Source: Clostridiales bacterium (lineage in GTDB: Bacteria; Bacillota; Clostridia; Lachnospirales; Lachnospiraceae). Taken from it: DNA of 64,000 nt. Where the stretch lies: NCBI GenBank assembly GCA_012520645.1, contig JAAYNV010000040.1, forward strand, positions 1-64,000, in the 5' to 3' direction. This document shows positions 48,713 through 59,268 of this stretch, piece by piece. The position numbers and the translations under genes are program-made. The notes beneath the pieces were generated by a model, which was given only the letters and a program-made list of their open reading frames with translations, had not been told where the DNA came from and did not search any database. Position 1 is the first letter of the stretch; the number at the start of each line of letters is the position of its first letter.

Positions 48713-50407
48713 ATGACGGTGTTTGTGGGATGTCTTCTTATATTTCTGTTACTGGCAGGGCGGCTTGTTTATCTGATGGTAGGGTGTTCTGACTATTATT
48801 CGGAGGAGGCGCGCAGACTGCATGAGAGAGAGCGCAGCATCAAGGCGGCACGTGGCAGAATCATAGATGCGAACGGAGTGGTGCTGGCAGACAATAAGAC
48901 GGTCTGTACGGTTTCTGTGATTCACAATCAGATTGAGGACAAGGAAGCGGTCATACAGGTACTCTGCGAAAAGCTTAATCTGGAAGAGGAGTATGTCCGC
49001 AAGCGAGTGGAAAAATATACAGCCATTGAACGTATTAAAAGCAATGTTGATAAGGAGACCGGTGATGCGATTCGTGAACTGAAGCTTCCCGGTGTAAAGG
49101 TGGATGAGGATTACAAGAGGTATTATCCTTATGATTCACTGGCATCCAAAGTGTTAGGTTTTACCGGAGGAGATAATCAGGGTATTGTCGGACTGGAGGT
49201 CAAATATGAGGAATATCTAAAGGGAACGGAAGGAACAATTTTAACGGTGACCGATGCCAAGGGTATTGAAATTGATACGGCAGGAGAGAATAGAATAGAA
49301 CCGGTGAGTGGAGGTGACCTGCATATCAGTCTGGATATGAATATTCAGAAATACGCGACCCAGCTTGCCATGCAGGCAATGGAGACCAAACAGGCGGAAA
49401 GTGTATCCATTCTGGTCATGAATCCCAAGAACGGAGAGATTCTGGCGATGGTCAATGTGCCGGAATTTAATTTAAATGACCCGTTTACTCTGCCAGGGGA
49501 TGCAGATACCTCTGGAATGAGCGAAAAGGAAAAGCAGGATGCCCTGAACCGGATGTGGCGTAACGGCTGTATCAATGATACTTACGAGCCGGGGTCTACT
49601 TTTAAGGTAATTACGGCAGCTGCCGGACTGGAGGCCGGGGTTGTAACAACAGAGGATACTTTTTCCTGTCCGGGATATGTGATGGTGGAGGACCGCAGGA
49701 TACGCTGTCATAAAGCAGGAGGACACGGAACTGAAAATTTTGTGCAGGCGACGATGAATTCCTGCAATCCGGCTTTTGTAACTGTGGGTCTTCGAATTGG
49801 AGCAGAGCGGTATTATGATTATTTTCAAAAGTTTGGGCTGCTTTCCAAGACCAACATCGATCTTCCCGGTGAGGCGGGAACGATTATGCACAAGAAAGAG
49901 AATATCGGTATGGTGGAGCTTGCGACCATGTCTTTCGGACAGTCCTTTCAGATTACGCCGATTCAGCTTGCAACCACCATTTCTTCTATTATAAATGGTG
50001 GTGACCGGGTTACTCCTCATTTTGGAACTTATGTGACATCACCGGACGGGGAGGTCATCCAGAAATTCGAATATCCCGTGAAAGAGCATATTGTCAGTGA
50101 GGAGACATCGGAAACAATGCGCTATATGTTAGAACAGGTAGTGGAGAATGGCGGTGGACAGAAGGCATATATAGAGGGCTATCGGATCGGTGGTAAGACG
50201 GCAACCAGTCAGACACTACCCAGAGGCAGCGGCAGATACATTGCATCTTTCTGCGGTTTTGCTCCGGCAGATGATCCGCAGGTACTTGCCATAGCAATCA
50301 TACACACACCGCAGGGAGTCTATTACGGAGGACAGATTGCAGCGCCGGTGGTAAGACAGCTTTTTGAAAATATTCTTCCTTATTTAGAAGAAATGGATTA
50401 TAATTAA
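48713..50407 (+). CDS. Class B PBP (SpoVD/FtsI-like)
   Basis: EPGSTFKVIT; GGKTATSQTLP; true start may be TTG at 48681 if A7 is undercalled. Confidence 0.88.
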   Translation: MTVFVGCLLIFLLLAGRLVYLMVGCSDYYSEEARRLHERERSIKAARGRIIDANGVVLADNKTVCTVSVIHNQIEDKEAVIQVLCEKLNLEEEYVRKRVEKYTAIERIKSNVDKETGDAIRELKLPGVKVDEDYKRYYPYDSLASKVLGFTGGDNQGIVGLEVKYEEYLKGTEGTILTVTDAKGIEIDTAGENRIEPVSGGDLHISLDMNIQKYATQLAMQAMETKQAESVSILVMNPKNGEILAMVNVPEFNLNDPFTLPGDADTSGMSEKEKQDALNRMWRNGCINDTYEPGSTFKVITAAAGLEAGVVTTEDTFSCPGYVMVEDRRIRCHKAGGHGTENFVQATMNSCNPAFVTVGLRIGAERYYDYFQKFGLLSKTNIDLPGEAGTIMHKKENIGMVELATMSFGQSFQITPIQLATTISSIINGGDRVTPHFGTYVTSPDGEVIQKFEYPVKEHIVSEETSETMRYMLEQVVENGGGQKAYIEGYRIGGKTATSQTLPRGSGRYIASFCGFAPADDPQVLAIAIIHTPQGVYYGGQIAAPVVRQLFENILPYLEEMDYN

Positions 50408-50437
50408 CTTCGGATAAAATCCGCAGGGAGGTAGAAG

Positions 50438-51394
50438 ATGAATTATACAGTAGTAATACCTGTTATTACAGCTTTTGTGATCAGCGTTGTATTGGGACCG
50501 GTCGTAATCCCGTTTTTAAGAAAGTTAAAGGTAGGGCAGACGGTCCGGGATGAGGGACCGCAGAGTCATCTGAAAAAGAGCGGGACTCCGACCATGGGCG
50601 GCATTCTGATTTTAACGAGTGTGGTTATCACATCTCTTTTTTATGTGAAAGATTACCCGAAGATTATTCCAATCCTGTTTCTGACTCTGGGATTTGGACT
50701 GATCGGCTTTCTGGATGATTATATTAAGGTGGTGCTCAAACGATCCATGGGGCTGAGAGCCTGGCAGAAGATGCTGGGACAGCTTGTAGTGACCGGTATT
50801 TTTGCATATTATATGGTTCACTATACGGAGGTCAGTCTGGCAATGAAAATTCCGTTTCTGCCCGGCAGGTATGTAGATTTTGGTATTTTTAATATTCCGA
50901 TGTTGTTCTTTATTGTGATCGGAACAGTAAACGGGACGAACTTTACGGACGGTCTGGACGGACTTGCCAGCAGTGTGACTGTTATGGTAGCAACCTTTTT
51001 TACTGTGGTTGCAATCGGTACAGGAAGCGGTATTGAGCCGATCACCTGCGCGGTAGTGGGTGCGCTGCTCGGTTTTTTGCTGTTCAATGTCTATCCGGCA
51101 AGTGTTTTTATGGGAGATACGGGTTCCCTTGCGCTGGGCGGTTTTGTAGCGGCTGCCGCCTATATGATGCAGATGCCGATTTTTTTGGCTATTGTGGGCT
51201 TTATCTATATGGTAGAGGTTTTATCCGTTATGATACAGGTTACTTATTTTAGGATCACAGGCGGAAAAAGGTTTTTTAAGATGGCACCGATTCATCATCA
51301 TTTTGAATTGTGCGGCTGGTCAGAGACGAGAGTGGTCGCAGTATTCTCGATTGTAACGGCTATTTTGTGTCTGGTGGCATTGATGGCTCTTTAA
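50438..51394 (+). CDS. mraY: Phospho-MurNAc-pentapeptide transferase
   Basis: GTPTMGGILIL; NFTDGLDGLA; APIHHHFELCGWSE. Confidence 0.96.
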   Translation: MNYTVVIPVITAFVISVVLGPVVIPFLRKLKVGQTVRDEGPQSHLKKSGTPTMGGILILTSVVITSLFYVKDYPKIIPILFLTLGFGLIGFLDDYIKVVLKRSMGLRAWQKMLGQLVVTGIFAYYMVHYTEVSLAMKIPFLPGRYVDFGIFNIPMLFFIVIGTVNGTNFTDGLDGLASSVTVMVATFFTVVAIGTGSGIEPITCAVVGALLGFLLFNVYPASVFMGDTGSLALGGFVAAAAYMMQMPIFLAIVGFIYMVEVLSVMIQVTYFRITGGKRFFKMAPIHHHFELCGWSETRVVAVFSIVTAILCLVALMAL

Positions 51395-51420
51395 GGTGTG
51401 AGATAAAGGAGATGTGGAAA

Positions 51421-52782
51421 GTGGAGTTGAAACAAAAGAAGGTACTTGTTATTGGAAGCGGCATCAGTGGTATCGGTGCGGCAGATCTTTTGACCGGGCA
51501 GGGGGCAGAGGTGTTTTTGTTTGATGGAAATGACAAACTGGACCCGGAAGCAATACGTACAAGGCTGAAAGATGGGAAAAAGGTAAGTATCTTTTTAGGT
51601 ACCATGCCGGAGCAGGAGCTTAAAGAAATAGAGCTTGCCGTGTTCAGCCCGGGGGTTCCGGTGGATACGCCGTTTGCGGACGATTTACGAAACCGGGGCA
51701 TACGCATCTGGGGCGAGATTGAACTGGGCTATCAGTTTTCAAAGGGGAGGCTCCTTGCGATTACGGGCACGAACGGTAAGACCACGACAACGGCATTAAC
51801 GGGGCAGATCATGAAGGATTATTTTTCCAGTGTTTATGTGGTCGGCAATATCGGTAATCCGTATACAGTGGATGCTTTGCATACGACAGAAGAAACTGTG
51901 ACTGTGGCGGAGATCAGCAGCTTCCAGTTAGAAACGGCAGAACAGTTCCGTCCAAAGGTATCAGCTATTTTGAATGTGACACCGGATCACTTAAACCGTC
52001 ATCATACGATGGAAAATTACGTGGCAGTTAAGGAAAGCATTGCAAAGAACCAGACAAAGGATGACTTCTGTATTTTAAATTATGAAGATGAATATACCAG
52101 AAATTTCGGCAAAAGATGCAGTGCGGCTGTGGTATACTTTTCTTCGGCAAGAGAGCTGGAAGAGGGCATCTATTTAAAGGGAGAAGAAATATATTTATCT
52201 CTCTTTGGAGAGACAAAACATGTCATGAACATTCATGAAATGAAGCTGCTTGGAACACACAATGTGGAGAATGTGATGGCTGCCATCGCTATGGCATACT
52301 GTTTTGGTGTACCGCTTGAAAATATTGTAAATACCGTAAAGGAATTCCGTGCAGTGGAGCACCGGATTGAGTATGTGGCAACGAAGGGCGGTGTGGATTA
52401 CTATAACGATTCCAAGGGAACGAATCCGGATGCAGCAATTAAAGGCATTCAGGCAATGGTGAAGCCAACCATACTGATCGGCGGCGGCTATGACAAGCAA
52501 AACACCTATGATGAGTGGATTGAAGCTTTTGATGGAAAGGTTAAATGGCTTGTGCTGTTAGGACAGACCCGTGAGAAGATTGCCGAATGTGCAAGAAAGC
52601 ATGGATTTACGAATATTATCCTGGCTGACAGCTTTGAGGAGACGATGCAGATCTGCACAGAAAAGGCGGAACCGGGAGATGCGGTTTTATTGTCTCCGGC
52701 CTGTGCCAGCTGGGGAATGTTTCCCAATTATGAAGTCAGGGGACAAATGTTTAAGGAATATGTGAAGCAGCTGAAGGAGTAG
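51421..52782 (+). CDS. murD: UDP-MurNAc-alanine-D-glutamate ligase
   Basis: LLAITGTNGKTTTTALTGQ; GTG start with AAGGAG RBS. Confidence 0.93.
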   Translation: MELKQKKVLVIGSGISGIGAADLLTGQGAEVFLFDGNDKLDPEAIRTRLKDGKKVSIFLGTMPEQELKEIELAVFSPGVPVDTPFADDLRNRGIRIWGEIELGYQFSKGRLLAITGTNGKTTTTALTGQIMKDYFSSVYVVGNIGNPYTVDALHTTEETVTVAEISSFQLETAEQFRPKVSAILNVTPDHLNRHHTMENYVAVKESIAKNQTKDDFCILNYEDEYTRNFGKRCSAAVVYFSSARELEEGIYLKGEEIYLSLFGETKHVMNIHEMKLLGTHNVENVMAAIAMAYCFGVPLENIVNTVKEFRAVEHRIEYVATKGGVDYYNDSKGTNPDAAIKGIQAMVKPTILIGGGYDKQNTYDEWIEAFDGKVKWLVLLGQTREKIAECARKHGFTNIILADSFEETMQICTEKAEPGDAVLLSPACASWGMFPNYEVRGQMFKEYVKQLKE

Positions 52783-52786
52783 AAAG

Positions 52787-53947
52787 GTGCCCGGAGCGAG
52801 AAGCAGAAAGAAAAAACAATCTGAATATTTTTTTGATTACAGCCTGTTGTTTATCGTGCTGTTTTTAATAGGATTTGGGCTGATCATGATCTATTCGACC
52901 AGTTCTTATGAGGCGAAGCTGGAGTATGATGATGCAGCTTTTTATCTAAAGAAGCAGGCATTTGCCTCGGCGCTCGGACTGGTTATGATGTTTGTGGTAG
53001 CGCAGATTCCTTATCATTTCTGGGAACGGTTTGCCACCCTCGGATACATTGTATCGGCAATTCTGATTCTGCTTGTGCAGACAGGACTGGGACGTGAAAG
53101 CCACGGTGCAAGAAGATGGCTGAATCTGGGTGGAATTTCCCTGCAGCCGGCGGAGATTGCAAAACTTGGTATGATTCTCTTTTTGGCGAGTCTGGTTTGT
53201 AAGATGGGAAGATCGATTCGTTCCATGAAGGGATTTATGACGGTACTGCTGGTACCGGCACCAATCTGTCTGATGGTGTGGAAGATCACGGATAACATGA
53301 GTTCCGCCATCATCATTTTCGGAATTGCCGCGCTGATGCTGTTTGTGGCAAGCCCGGATTATAAGAAATTTGTTCTTATTACAATGGCTGGTATTGCCGT
53401 CGCCGCTCTTGTTGTTTTTGTGATCTCGAAGCAGGAGATGGGCAGCGGGACTCTGGATTTCCGTGGAGAACGAATCTTGGCCTGGTTAGACCCGGAGGCG
53501 TATGCGTCCGGAAAGGGGTTCCAGACACTGCAGGCACTGTATGCGATTGGATCCGGTGGTATTTTCGGAAAGGGGCTGGGACAAAGTATGCAGAAGCTCG
53601 GCTTTTTGCCGGAGGCACAGAACGATATGATATTTTCCATTATCTGTGAGGAACTGGGACTGTTTGGAGCGATTGCAATCATATTGATGTTCGTGCTGCT
53701 CATCTGGCGGCTGATGGTCATTGCCAATAATGCCTCGGATCTGTTTGGTGCACTTTTGGTTGTGGGTGTGCTGGGGCATTTTGCGATTCAGGTCATACTG
53801 AATATCGCGGTTGTGACCAATACGATTCCCAATACCGGTATCTCCCTTCCGTTTATCAGTTACGGCGGTTCGTCTGTCATGTTTTTGTTAGTTGAGATCG
53901 GGTTGGTGTTAAGTGTGGCAAGAGGCATCCGGTTAAAGGAGTATTGA
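52787..53947 (+). CDS. ftsW: FtsW/SEDS protein
   Basis: GIGLIMIYS-like SEDS; NTGISLPFISYGGSS. Confidence 0.93.
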   Translation: MPGARSRKKKQSEYFFDYSLLFIVLFLIGFGLIMIYSTSSYEAKLEYDDAAFYLKKQAFASALGLVMMFVVAQIPYHFWERFATLGYIVSAILILLVQTGLGRESHGARRWLNLGGISLQPAEIAKLGMILFLASLVCKMGRSIRSMKGFMTVLLVPAPICLMVWKITDNMSSAIIIFGIAALMLFVASPDYKKFVLITMAGIAVAALVVFVISKQEMGSGTLDFRGERILAWLDPEAYASGKGFQTLQALYAIGSGGIFGKGLGQSMQKLGFLPEAQNDMIFSIICEELGLFGAIAIILMFVLLIWRLMVIANNASDLFGALLVVGVLGHFAIQVILNIAVVTNTIPNTGISLPFISYGGSSVMFLLVEIGLVLSVARGIRLKEY

Positions 53948-54041
53948 CCGCATTAATTCCAGGAGACAAGATGCCAAATCAATTTTTTTACATAGGATAG
54001 AATAGGTCTTATCTGCAATCTGATTACGAGAGGGTGAAGGA

Positions 54042-55352
54042 GTGGATTCTATTCTGATTTGTGGAGAAACGCCGCTGTATGGACGGCTGAGAGTACAGGG
54101 CTCCAAAAATGCGGCGCTGCCGATTCTGGCGGCAACGGTTCTGGTCCCCGGCATAAGTGTCCTTCATAACTGTCCGAAGATCGAAGATGTCAGACTGATG
54201 TGCAAGCTGCTTGAGACCGTGGGCTGTCAGGTAAAATGGGAGAATCATACAGTTACCGTGGATGCGTCAGGAGTAGTGTGTGGCACGCTGCCGTCTGAAT
54301 ATGTGGAAAAGATGCGTTCCTCCGTGATTTTTATGGGAGCTATGCTGGGGCGTGTGGGGGAGGTTTCCCTGAAATATCCGGGAGGCTGTGTCATTGGAAA
54401 GCGTCCCATTGATCTGCATCTGAAAGCGATGGAGCAGTTTGGCGTCCAGACCAGACAGACGGAGGAAGGCATTGTAGCAAATGCCGGTAAAATGAAGGGT
54501 GCTCATATCATATTTCCGATTTCCAGTGTGGGAGCAACAGAGAATACCATTCTGGCAGCAGTGTATGCGGAGGGAACTACTGTTCTGGAACAGGCAGCCA
54601 GAGAACCGGAGATACAGGCGCTATGTGCTTTTTTGCGCAGGGCTGGAGCTGAAATAGCAGGAGATGGAAGTGGAAGAATCAGGATTGACGGACAGAGAAC
54701 GCTTCATGGCTGTGAGTATACGATCCCCCCTGACCGGATCGTAACGGGAACATATCTGCTTGGCTGTATGGCTGCAGGCGGGGAGATTTGTCTGGAAAAT
54801 GCACCGGCAGAGGAGCTTTCCGCAGTCTTCCATGTGTTAAAGAGGATGGGGGCAGAGCTTTTTATCTGTTCTGGTGAAGTCCACTGCAGAAGGACGCATG
54901 CTCTTAAGAGTGCAGGAAATATCATGACAGAGGTTTACCCGGGATATCCTACTGATCTGCAGTCACCGATGCTTGCTGTGATGGCTCTGGCGGAGAAAAA
55001 CTCCAGTATGACAGAAACGATCTTTGAAAACCGTTTTCGGATCGTGGAGGAATTGAACCGTATGGGAGCCGGTATTCACATACAGGGGAAAACGGCTTTC
55101 GTGCCGGGCGCAAGGAGACTGCATGGTGCAAGGGTCACCGCCCAGGAACTGAGAGGCGGCGCGGCGTTAGTGATCGCCGGACTTGCGGCAGAAGGTATTA
55201 CAGCAATATCCGGCAGACAGTATATCGACCGTGGATATGAAAACATTGCCAAAGATTTTGAGACCTTGGGAGCAAAAGTCTTATATGAAGAAAACAGTGG
55301 GAAGGACAGCAGGCAGCCGGTCACAGCTGCGGCTGGTAAAGAAAACCGATAA
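54042..55352 (+). CDS. murA: UDP-GlcNAc 1-carboxyvinyltransferase
   Basis: GSKNAALPILAAT; YPGGCVIGKRPIDLHL; GTG start. Confidence 0.92.
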   Translation: MDSILICGETPLYGRLRVQGSKNAALPILAATVLVPGISVLHNCPKIEDVRLMCKLLETVGCQVKWENHTVTVDASGVVCGTLPSEYVEKMRSSVIFMGAMLGRVGEVSLKYPGGCVIGKRPIDLHLKAMEQFGVQTRQTEEGIVANAGKMKGAHIIFPISSVGATENTILAAVYAEGTTVLEQAAREPEIQALCAFLRRAGAEIAGDGSGRIRIDGQRTLHGCEYTIPPDRIVTGTYLLGCMAAGGEICLENAPAEELSAVFHVLKRMGAELFICSGEVHCRRTHALKSAGNIMTEVYPGYPTDLQSPMLAVMALAEKNSSMTETIFENRFRIVEELNRMGAGIHIQGKTAFVPGARRLHGARVTAQELRGGAALVIAGLAAEGITAISGRQYIDRGYENIAKDFETLGAKVLYEENSGKDSRQPVTAAAGKENR

Positions 55353-56097
55353 GAAAACGGAATATAGGAAAAGAGGCGGAGCCTATAAGTGGATCATTGT
55401 TTCCATTGTTCTGCTGATCATAGCTGCACTGCTTAGTCTTTATCTCTACATTCAGAGTCATTATACGGTGAAGACCGTATATGTGGAAGGCAATGTCCAT
55501 TATACAAATGAAGAGATTATGGATATGGTTATGGGTGGATACTTCGGAGATAATTCGTTGTTTCTTTCCCTGAAATACAGAGGCAGGGAGATTGAGGGAA
55601 TTCCTTTCGTGCAGACGATGGATGTGGAAATTCTCTCGCCGGATACGATCCGTATCAATGTATATGAGAAAGCTCTGGCCGGATATGTGGAATATCTTGG
55701 GAAATATATGTATTTTGATAAGGATGGAATTATTGTAGAATCCTCCGATGCTAAGACAAATGGTATTCCGCAGGTGACCGGCCTGAAGTTCGGCTATGTC
55801 ATTTTACACGAAAAACTTCCGGTGGAAAATGAAGCGATCTTTACTAAAATTTTGAACATCACACAGCTTGTGACAAAATATGGAATCTGTGCGGATAAGA
55901 TATACTTTGACGAAAACTATAATATGACGCTTTATTTCAGTGACGTACGTGTAAAGGTGGGAAGTGATGAAAAAATAGATGAAAAAATTATGAAATTGCA
56001 GTCTATTTTGCCGAGTCTTGAGGGAAAAAGCGGTACCCTTCAAATGGAAAATTATACGGAAGAGAGCAAAAACATCACCTTTTCACTGGATGAATAG
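55285..56097 (+). CDS. ftsQ: FtsQ/DivIB
   Basis: TM then POTRA-like YTVKTVYVEGNVHYTNEEI. Confidence 0.85.
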   Translation: MKKTVGRTAGSRSQLRLVKKTDKKTEYRKRGGAYKWIIVSIVLLIIAALLSLYLYIQSHYTVKTVYVEGNVHYTNEEIMDMVMGGYFGDNSLFLSLKYRGREIEGIPFVQTMDVEILSPDTIRINVYEKALAGYVEYLGKYMYFDKDGIIVESSDAKTNGIPQVTGLKFGYVILHEKLPVENEAIFTKILNITQLVTKYGICADKIYFDENYNMTLYFSDVRVKVGSDEKIDEKIMKLQSILPSLEGKSGTLQMENYTEESKNITFSLDE

Positions 56098-56239
56098 GGA
56101 GAGAGACAGCATGGGCATTTTCATGGAAAAGTCAATGAAAAAATCCGCTGGAAAATAAAAAAGATGTTGATTAATTCATCAAATAATTATATGATAGACT
56201 ATATGGAGTTTATAAGGGAGTAAGAAGGAGGATATACCT

Positions 56240-57472
56240 TTGCTTGAAATTAAGACTAATGATGCTGAATCTGCTGCAAAAATCATCGTTGTAGGTGTGG
56301 GCGGAGCAGGTAATAATGCTGTAAATAGAATGATCGATGAAAGTATTGATGGTGTAGAGTTTATCGGAGTGAATACAGACAAGCAGGCATTGCAGCTGTG
56401 TAAGGCACCGAAGCTGTTACAGATCGGCGAGAAGCTGACGAAAGGACTTGGTGCAGGTGCAAAGCCGGAGGTTGGTGAGAAGGCAGCGGAAGAAAGTGAA
56501 GAAGAAATTGCTGCGGCGTTAAAAGGTGCCGATATGGTATTCGTTACCTGCGGTATGGGAGGCGGAACAGGAACCGGTGCAGCTCCCGTAGTAGCCCGTA
56601 TTTCCAAAGATATGGGCATTTTGACGGTAGGTGTAGTGACAAAACCCTTCCGTTTTGAGGCAAAGACACGTATGGTCAATGCAATTGGTGGTATCGAGAA
56701 GCTCAAAGAGAGCGTAGATACCCTGATTGTAATTCCGAATGATAAGCTTTTAGAAATTGTGGACAGGCGTACAACGATGCCGGAGGCACTGAAAAAGGCA
56801 GATGAGGTACTCCAGCAGGCTGTTCAGGGAATTACCGACCTGATCAATGTACCGGCAATCATTAATCTGGACTTTGCGGATGTGCAGACAGTCATGAAGG
56901 ACAAGGGTATCGCGCACATCGGTATCGGTACAGGTAAGGGCGATGACAAAGCGAGTGAGGCTGTCAAGATGGCGGTGGAAAGTCCGTTGCTTGAGACGAC
57001 GATCAGCGGTGCTTCCCATGTAATCATCAATGTATCCGGTGATATTACATTGGCGGATGCAGCAGACGCAGCCGATTATGTACAGAATCTGGCAGGAGAT
57101 GATGTCAATATTATCTTTGGTGCGATGTATGATGCTTCCCAGAGTGATTCCTGCAGCATTACGGTCATTGCAACCGGACTGGAAACCCACACCAAATTCC
57201 CGGCAGGTTTCGGTACATACAGACCGCAGACCGCACAGACAGCTGCCAGACCGACGGTTCCGCCGATACCGGCAAGAACCGTGACACCGACACAGCCGAC
57301 AACGACCACAGGACTTGGTACCGGAGCAGCAGGAGCGGGCGCAGCCGGCACAACGGCACAGAGACCGGCAACTGCATTTGGCATCCAGAAGCCGGGGGAC
57401 ATCCACAGCAGAGTGGAGGAGAAGAGTCTGAATATTCCGACCTTCTTACAGCGTGGAAACCGTGATAAGTAA
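56240..57472 (+). CDS. ftsZ: Cell division protein FtsZ
   Basis: [30 protein letters not shown] start with aggagg RBS. Confidence 0.97.
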   Translation: MLEIKTNDAESAAKIIVVGVGGAGNNAVNRMIDESIDGVEFIGVNTDKQALQLCKAPKLLQIGEKLTKGLGAGAKPEVGEKAAEESEEEIAAALKGADMVFVTCGMGGGTGTGAAPVVARISKDMGILTVGVVTKPFRFEAKTRMVNAIGGIEKLKESVDTLIVIPNDKLLEIVDRRTTMPEALKKADEVLQQAVQGITDLINVPAIINLDFADVQTVMKDKGIAHIGIGTGKGDDKASEAVKMAVESPLLETTISGASHVIINVSGDITLADAADAADYVQNLAGDDVNIIFGAMYDASQSDSCSITVIATGLETHTKFPAGFGTYRPQTAQTAARPTVPPIPARTVTPTQPTTTTGLGTGAAGAGAAGTTAQRPATAFGIQKPGDIHSRVEEKSLNIPTFLQRGNRDK

Positions 57473-57505
57473 AATGAATAGCATAAGATAAGTAAGTATT
57501 TTTTG

Positions 57506-57537
57506 AAAGCATGGACATTTGTCCATGCTTTTTTTGT
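57506..57537 (+). terminator. Terminator after ftsZ
   Basis: AAAGCATGGAC-ATTT-GTCCATGCTTTTTTT. Confidence 0.92.
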
Positions 57538-57638
57538 CGATTTTTGAGGATAAAAATAGTAGAGTATATACGCATTTTTGACAAAAAAATCAAAGTTACT
57601 TTCTTATAATATTCAAAGGAAGGACAGGGAGGTGAAGC

Positions 57639-58489
57639 GTGCGGTACCAGTTGTACATAGACAGTTATTTCTTCTTAAGTTTTATGATGAACGGCTTCAT
57701 CCTGTTTCTGATGGAGGAACTTTCGGAATGTAGGCACCGTTTGAAATGGTGGGTTTTCGGAACAGTCTGCGGAACCGTATCAGCCGGTTTGTTTATATTT
57801 CTTCCCGGTATGCCTGCAGTTATAAAAAGCATAGCAGGGCAGTTTTGTGCAGGAATCGTCATGACGGGTTTTGTGGTTCGGGGCTTTGAAAAGGAACAGA
57901 AGAAGTCGGAGAGTGAGGGAAGACTGAAAAAAAGATTTTGGACAGTATTTATCCATTTCTGGATCAGTACATTTCTCACAGGTGGCATACTGATTTCCTG
58001 GCAGAACCTCTTTTTTCTCCTGACGGGCCGACCGGTTGGAATGATTGGAAGGCTGATATCAGGAGGCATAGCAGTATGGGGAATCGGAAAAGGGATCCGG
58101 GTATACCGCAGGCATAAAAAGCAGTTGATTTTTTCGTGGAGTTAAGGCAGCAGGAGCATTATGAGGTGGTATATGGTCTGCTGGATTCAGGGAACAGTCT
58201 TATAGAACCGGTATCCGGGATTCCGGTCTGTCTGTTGGATGGGGAGATTATGGAACATTTTCTGCCGCACGACTACAGAGATGCACATCCGGAAAAATTC
58301 CGTATTGTTCCGTTTCATAGTGTCGGGAAAAAGAATGGGCTGTTAGATGGATTTTTAGTAGAAGAAGTCATAGTGCACAGACCGGAAGGAAAACTGTGCA
58401 GAAGAGATGTGGTGTTAGCAAAAGCACCGGAGCAGGTATCGATGGAAGGGCGGTATCAGATGATTTTGAACCGCTGCTTTTCGAGTTAA
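57639..58489 (+). pseudogene. spoIIGA: SpoIIGA, apparently frameshifted at T6 run near 58130
   Basis: Five-TM-like N-terminus in one frame (57639-58145) and protease domain VVYGLLDSGNSLIEP in -1 frame (58136-58489). Confidence 0.8.
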
Positions 58490-58527
58490 AAAGAAAAAGG
58501 AAGGCATAGACAGAATGGAGGTTAATC

Positions 58528-59268
58528 ATGATATTTAAGGTCGCAATACCGGGAAAGGTACAGTTTCGTACTGTGAAAAGAGAAGCCGGCATTTTTATGG
58601 CAAAGCAGGGAGAAATTCACTACATTGGAGGCGCTGAAGTACTTCCGCCGCCTCTGGAAAGTGAGAAGGAAAATGAGGTCATACAGGATCTTGGAACGGA
58701 ATATGAAGAGGATGCTAAAGCAATCCTGATTGAACACAATCTTCGTCTGGTTGTGTACATTGCTAAAAAGTTTGATAATACCGGTATCGGTGTGGAGGAT
58801 CTGATTTCCATTGGAACGATCGGACTGATCAAATCGATCAATACCTTCCGGCCGGATAAGAATATTAAGCTTGCGACTTATGCGTCCCGCTGCATTGAGA
58901 ATGAAATACTGATGTACTTAAGGCGTAACAATAAGACCCGTATGGAGGTATCCATTGACGAGCCGCTTAATGTGGACTGGGACGGAAACGAACTGCTTTT
59001 GTCTGATATTCTGGGAACCGATGAGGATGTGATCTACCGGGGGATTGAAACAGAGGTAGAAGGACAGCTTTTGAACCGCGCCATCGGAAAGCTTTCGGAC
59101 AGGGAGCGCACGATCATCAATTTGCGGTTTGGATTGGGAAGCAGGGATGGAGAGGAGATGACGCAGAAGGAGGTTGCGACTCTCCTTGGTATATCCCAGT
59201 CCTATATATCCCGTTTGGAAAAGAAAATTATGAAACGGCTGAAAAGGGAAATGGTGCGGGAATGCTAG
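58528..59268 (+). CDS. sigE: Sporulation sigma factor SigE
   Basis: Pro-sequence-like N-terminus; [24 protein letters not shown]; after spoIIGA. Confidence 0.92.
   Translation: MIFKVAIPGKVQFRTVKREAGIFMAKQGEIHYIGGAEVLPPPLESEKENEVIQDLGTEYEEDAKAILIEHNLRLVVYIAKKFDNTGIGVEDLISIGTIGLIKSINTFRPDKNIKLATYASRCIENEILMYLRRNNKTRMEVSIDEPLNVDWDGNELLLSDILGTDEDVIYRGIETEVEGQLLNRAIGKLSDRERTIINLRFGLGSRDGEEMTQKEVATLLGISQSYISRLEKKIMKRLKREMVREC

Noticed and set aside
46350-50407. Tandem PBPs as a recent duplication
   Set aside because: Sequences are clearly diverged; pbpB/spoVD-type pairs in dcw clusters are known in Firmicutes.
56750-57406. Cys/Arg-rich 218-aa minus-strand ORF
   Set aside because: Exactly antisense to ftsZ; Cys richness arises from reverse complement of Ala/Gly codons.
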